NCBI GenBank assembly: GCA_964388965.1
Contig: CAYMCP010000035.1
Coordinates: forward strand, 1 to 36,455
Direction of reading: 5' to 3'
Length of the DNA: 36,455 nucleotides
Origin: Albibeggiatoa sp964388965
GTDB lineage: Bacteria > Pseudomonadota > Gammaproteobacteria > Beggiatoales > Beggiatoaceae
Shown here: positions 33,733-36,455 of the stretch, piece after piece
Layout: each line of letters opens with the position of its first letter
Position numbering within the stretch: position 1 is the first letter of the stretch
Notes under the pieces: model-generated
Database searches by the model: none
What the model was told of the DNA's origin: nothing
Seen by the model: only the letters and a program-made list of their open reading frames with translations
Translations under genes and position numbers: made by a program

Positions 33733-36342
33733 TTAATTGTTAATCTGCTTTAATTTAGGTAGCAGGCGATAACCTTTAAATTGTGTATTTGAGCCTGTTG
33801 TTTGCGCGGAAAAATTCACATTAAAACCAGTGCTAAAATCTACACCAGAATAGCTGTTGTCTACATTAATATCAGCCGGTCGGGATAAGGTCAAATAGGC
33901 ACCACAAGCCTCGCCCGCTTCGCAAATGACATTATTGTTGTTAGTATCTGTACCGGCAACAACTCGATAAGTACCAGTCAAAATATTGTTAAAGCGAAAG
34001 TTATAAATCCCATCTAATGCTGAAGTTGACATTTGTTTAATTGTATCTTGGGTATTCGCATCAAGTAGCAAAATGTAGTGATAGCCAGCATTACCAGATT
34101 GGGGCGAAATATTACTGTCCACCTGCCAAATCACTGGAATTGAAATTCTATTTACATTGCTATCGATTTGAATAATTGCGCTATACGTTCCGGGTTCTAA
34201 ACTATTACGACTGACTGTTACTTGATAATCGCCTAAACCAAAACCGTTTACAGTGACAAAACCACTTGCATCATCGGTAATATTTAAAATCCGTAGCGAA
34301 CCGCCACCCCCATTTGTTATTGCTAAAATTGCAGTTGTTGCCGTCGCACCAAAGTTAAGCGATTGTGGCGTGACAACCAGTATCGGATCAGATTGTATGT
34401 TGCTACCATTGCCAAGCTGTGCAGCCGCTAATACCGCTCGATTAGCATCCAATAAGCCGTAACCAAAACTTGAATCACGACCTTCGGTGCCAATATCCGT
34501 TGTTATCATACCGTTACTAATTAATTCATCAACATCCTCTGGTATTAAATTTGGATTGGCTGCTTTCATCAGTGAAATCACGCCAGAAACATGTGGCGTT
34601 GCCATTGAAGTACCTACTAGCGAATAGTATTCAAATTTAATATTACCACCACTGTCGTCACCAATGGTGCTAATAATACCGTCCGGTATCCCGTCACCAT
34701 TAATATCTGGCGTACTGTCGCCACCGGGTGCGGCAATATCAACAAATTCATTGTAATTGGAATAAGATGCTTTGCGCCGATTCATATCCACCGCCGAGAC
34801 TGAAATAACGCCCGGTAGCGATGCAGGATAATAGGGAGTACGTGAGTTGTCGTTGCCCGCAGCCGCAACAATGAATACACCTGCATTACGTGCTTGCTGA
34901 ATAACTGTTTGAAAACGCGATGAAATACTAGGACCGCCTAAACTCAAATTAATAATATGTGCTGTACGACTAGGTACGCTACCCGAATCATTACTCACAC
35001 CAATTGCGTAACGAATGGCTTGCTCTACGCTATAATCACTACCGTTACCATTTTTACCTAATACACGCAGAGGCATAATTTTGGTTTGCCAAGCCGTACC
35101 CGCAATACCTTCACCATTATTGGTCAGTGCACCAATAATTCCCGCAACGTGTGTGCCGTGAAAACTGCTTCCCCCAACGCTTTGATCACCCGGATCATCA
35201 GGGTTAGAGTCAATACCATTGCCGTCCAATGAAACATTTGTATCAGAAATAAAATCATAACCTTGAGTAAGTTTACCTTGTAAATCAGGATGACGTAGCA
35301 ATACACCCGTATCTATTACTGCGACAATTACCGATGAATTACCAACAGTCGTATCCCATGCTTGTGGCAAGTTCAGCATTTGATAATTCCATTGGTAACG
35401 ATAAAATGAATCATTGGGTTTTGCTTGTGTGGTTAAAATATAATTTGGTGTAGCGGCTAAAATGTCATTACGACGATTTAAACATTTGGCAAGCATTAAG
35501 GTGATAAATTTAGGTTTGAGTTGATCGGAAATTTGCGTTGCACCAAAGTCAGTTGTCATGCAGGTATTAGGACGACTAAATTGTTGAGTAGATAGGGTAT
35601 TTTCAACATCGAATTGATAACGACTACGCCGATTTGTATTCACATGTTGCGCACTCAAGCCTAGACTGCTTAGAGCGTTTAAAGCTTGATAAGTTAATTG
35701 TTCATCGTTCGGTTGGAATTCAACTAATACGTCGCCAACTACGATATTGTCACTTAGGCGCGGAGTGAAATTTAAACTTGTTTGTTGTAAAGCTTGTCCG
35801 ATATTAAGCACGTAATTGGATGCACCAAGATGGGCGTGAACTTGAATATAATATTTTCCGTCGGCGGGTACAGTAATACTTTCAGTCGCTCCCTCGCCAA
35901 CTGAGGCATTGAGAATATTACCTGTCGTATCCAATAAGCCTAAATCTAAATCATTCACAGATAAATTGTCATTGGCGACAAATAAGTTGATAATTTGCCC
36001 ACGACGTAAGGATGCAAAAAAATAGTCATCAATATCACCGTTGTTACGCAAATTTCCCGCTTCACCCGCACCCGGACGATTAACATATCCACCCAAAATC
36101 ACTGGATTAGGAATCGGTTGGGCTGTTTCAAAGTTATTATTTGAATTGTTTAAAGCATTGACATCATTTACATCGCTATCGGTTGTAGTGTTGCTTGCGG
36201 CAACAATTTTACCAGTAAGCGTATGGGTGGTTTGTATGACGGGTCTTGTTGTCGTGTTAGAGGGTGAAGATGTATTATCATTGTCACTACAGGCAGCGAT
36301 AAAGAGTGCGAGTAGGTAAAACCAAAAGTATTTGACTGGCAT
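33733..36342 (-). CDS. Subtilisin-like (S8) serine protease lipoprotein
   Basis: Starting at the ATG at 36342 (the frame opens at 36384), the protein of about 869 residues has a lipoprotein signal peptide with lipobox IAAC. Numbered from 36384, the lipid-carrying cysteine is Cys32. A Ser/Thr/Asn-rich stretch is followed by a PPC-like beta domain (about 95-197), a prodomain-like part (205-320) and the S8 catalytic domain with Asp358 (VIDTG), His409 (HGTHVAG), oxyanion Asn511 and Ser593 (GTSMATPHVSG). The C-terminal 220 residues contain two beta domains (about 665-755 and 765-870). It is probably anchored to the outer membrane and acts on external or periplasmic proteins. A MITE-like end lies about 50 bp upstream. 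Confidence 0.92.
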   Translation of the reverse strand: MPVKYFWFYLLALFIAACSDNDNTSSPSNTTTRPVIQTTHTLTGKIVAASNTTTDSDVNDVNALNNSNNNFETAQPIPNPVILGGYVNRPGAGEAGNLRNNGDIDDYFFASLRRGQIINLFVANDNLSVNDLDLGLLDTTGNILNASVGEGATESITVPADGKYYIQVHAHLGASNYVLNIGQALQQTSLNFTPRLSDNIVVGDVLVEFQPNDEQLTYQALNALSSLGLSAQHVNTNRRSRYQFDVENTLSTQQFSRPNTCMTTDFGATQISDQLKPKFITLMLAKCLNRRNDILAATPNYILTTQAKPNDSFYRYQWNYQMLNLPQAWDTTVGNSSVIVAVIDTGVLLRHPDLQGKLTQGYDFISDTNVSLDGNGIDSNPDDPGDQSVGGSSFHGTHVAGIIGALTNNGEGIAGTAWQTKIMPLRVLGKNGNGSDYSVEQAIRYAIGVSNDSGSVPSRTAHIINLSLGGPSISSRFQTVIQQARNAGVFIVAAAGNDNSRTPYYPASLPGVISVSAVDMNRRKASYSNYNEFVDIAAPGGDSTPDINGDGIPDGIISTIGDDSGGNIKFEYYSLVGTSMATPHVSGVISLMKAANPNLIPEDVDELISNGMITTDIGTEGRDSSFGYGLLDANRAVLAAAQLGNGSNIQSDPILVVTPQSLNFGATATTAILAITNGGGGSLRILNITDDASGFVTVNGFGLGDYQVTVSRNSLEPGTYSAIIQIDSNVNRISIPVIWQVDSNISPQSGNAGYHYILLLDANTQDTIKQMSTSALDGIYNFRFNNILTGTYRVVAGTDTNNNNVICEAGEACGAYLTLSRPADINVDNSYSGVDFSTGFNVNFSAQTTGSNTQFKGYRLLPKLKQINN

Positions 36343-36393
36343 AGTGTTAGATTCCATTAATCGTAAAAAATCTATAGAACTCATTTGATATGT

Positions 36394-36455
36394 TTAGGCG
36401 TGACGCAGTTAAAGTATTCCTCGTCCCAATGGTCTCCGTTGGGAGGCTGCAAGGA
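36394..36455. repeat. MITE-like repeat (copy K), running off the right edge
   Basis: TAGGCGTGACGCAGTT begins at 36395, followed by CCTCGTCCCAATGGTCTCCG (36419-36438), as in the left unit of the copy at 31828. The element continues beyond the window. Confidence 0.65.

Noticed and set aside
1..36455. CRISPR arrays, tRNA/rRNA genes and prophage
   Set aside because: No regularly spaced direct repeats, tRNA-like cloverleaf or phage gene strings were seen by reading. The repeats present are dispersed and palindromic.

Overview
The window (36,455 bp, AT-rich) looks like chromosomal DNA of a gammaproteobacterium. Supporting features are the lepA-lepB-DUF4845-rnc string, the ibaG(yrbA)-murA pair, rpoH with its RpoH box, gshB, rnfC and the type of lipA. 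The many short palindromic repeats between genes, the sulfur-related genes and a fragment of the AAA-ATPase-like/PD-(D/E)XK family resemble what is known from large sulfur bacteria (Beggiatoaceae/Thiotrichales). The taxonomic placement is inference. No tRNA, rRNA, CRISPR array, prophage or intact insertion sequence was seen.

Layout. 1-182 (minus): remains of one AAA-ATPase-like gene and the 5' end of a second one running off the left edge, next to a repeat. 382-7410 (minus): a housekeeping run transcribed lepA > lepB > DUF4845 > rnc > gshB > (repeat) > glmM > gmk, covering translation, protein export, RNA processing, glutathione, cell-wall precursor and GMP metabolism. 7651-10301 (minus): a HAD phosphatase, a membrane GGDEF protein with an altered signature motif, and a secreted beta-rich protein. 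10615-12743 (plus): moaB and a PAS-PAS adenylate cyclase. 12894-16052 (minus): a PEGA-repeat secreted protein, a lone thiS, murA and the BolA-like ibaG. 16522-19041 (plus): a YhaO/SbcD-type exonuclease without its usual partner, then metZ. 19126-25657 (minus): P-type ATPase, TauE/SafE permease, flavin monooxygenase and sulfotransferase, all co-oriented. 25969-27300 (minus): CBS-domain histidine kinase. 27586-28443 (plus): N-carbamoylputrescine amidase. 28508-31488 (minus): rpoH (with a clear promoter, leader hairpin and terminator), lipA and tatD. 32168-33667 (plus): rnfC on its own. 33733-36342 (minus): a large subtilisin-like lipoprotein.

Most intergenic gaps longer than about 100 bp carry pieces of a repeat family whose ends read TAGGCGTTACGCAGTT or a close variant. 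The most complete example (31828-32088) has perfect 17-bp terminal inverted repeats and a nested 49-bp inverted arm, which suggests a non-autonomous mobile element (MITE) that targets TA.

The points most worth a second look are: a P1B-like ATPase whose membrane metal-binding CPx motif is replaced by API; the co-oriented TSUP permease/FMO/sulfotransferase trio; a GGDEF protein with GGDRF but an intact RxxD I-site; the rpoH leader hairpin; and several genes normally found with partners that stand alone here (yhaO-like, thiS, rnfC, aguB).
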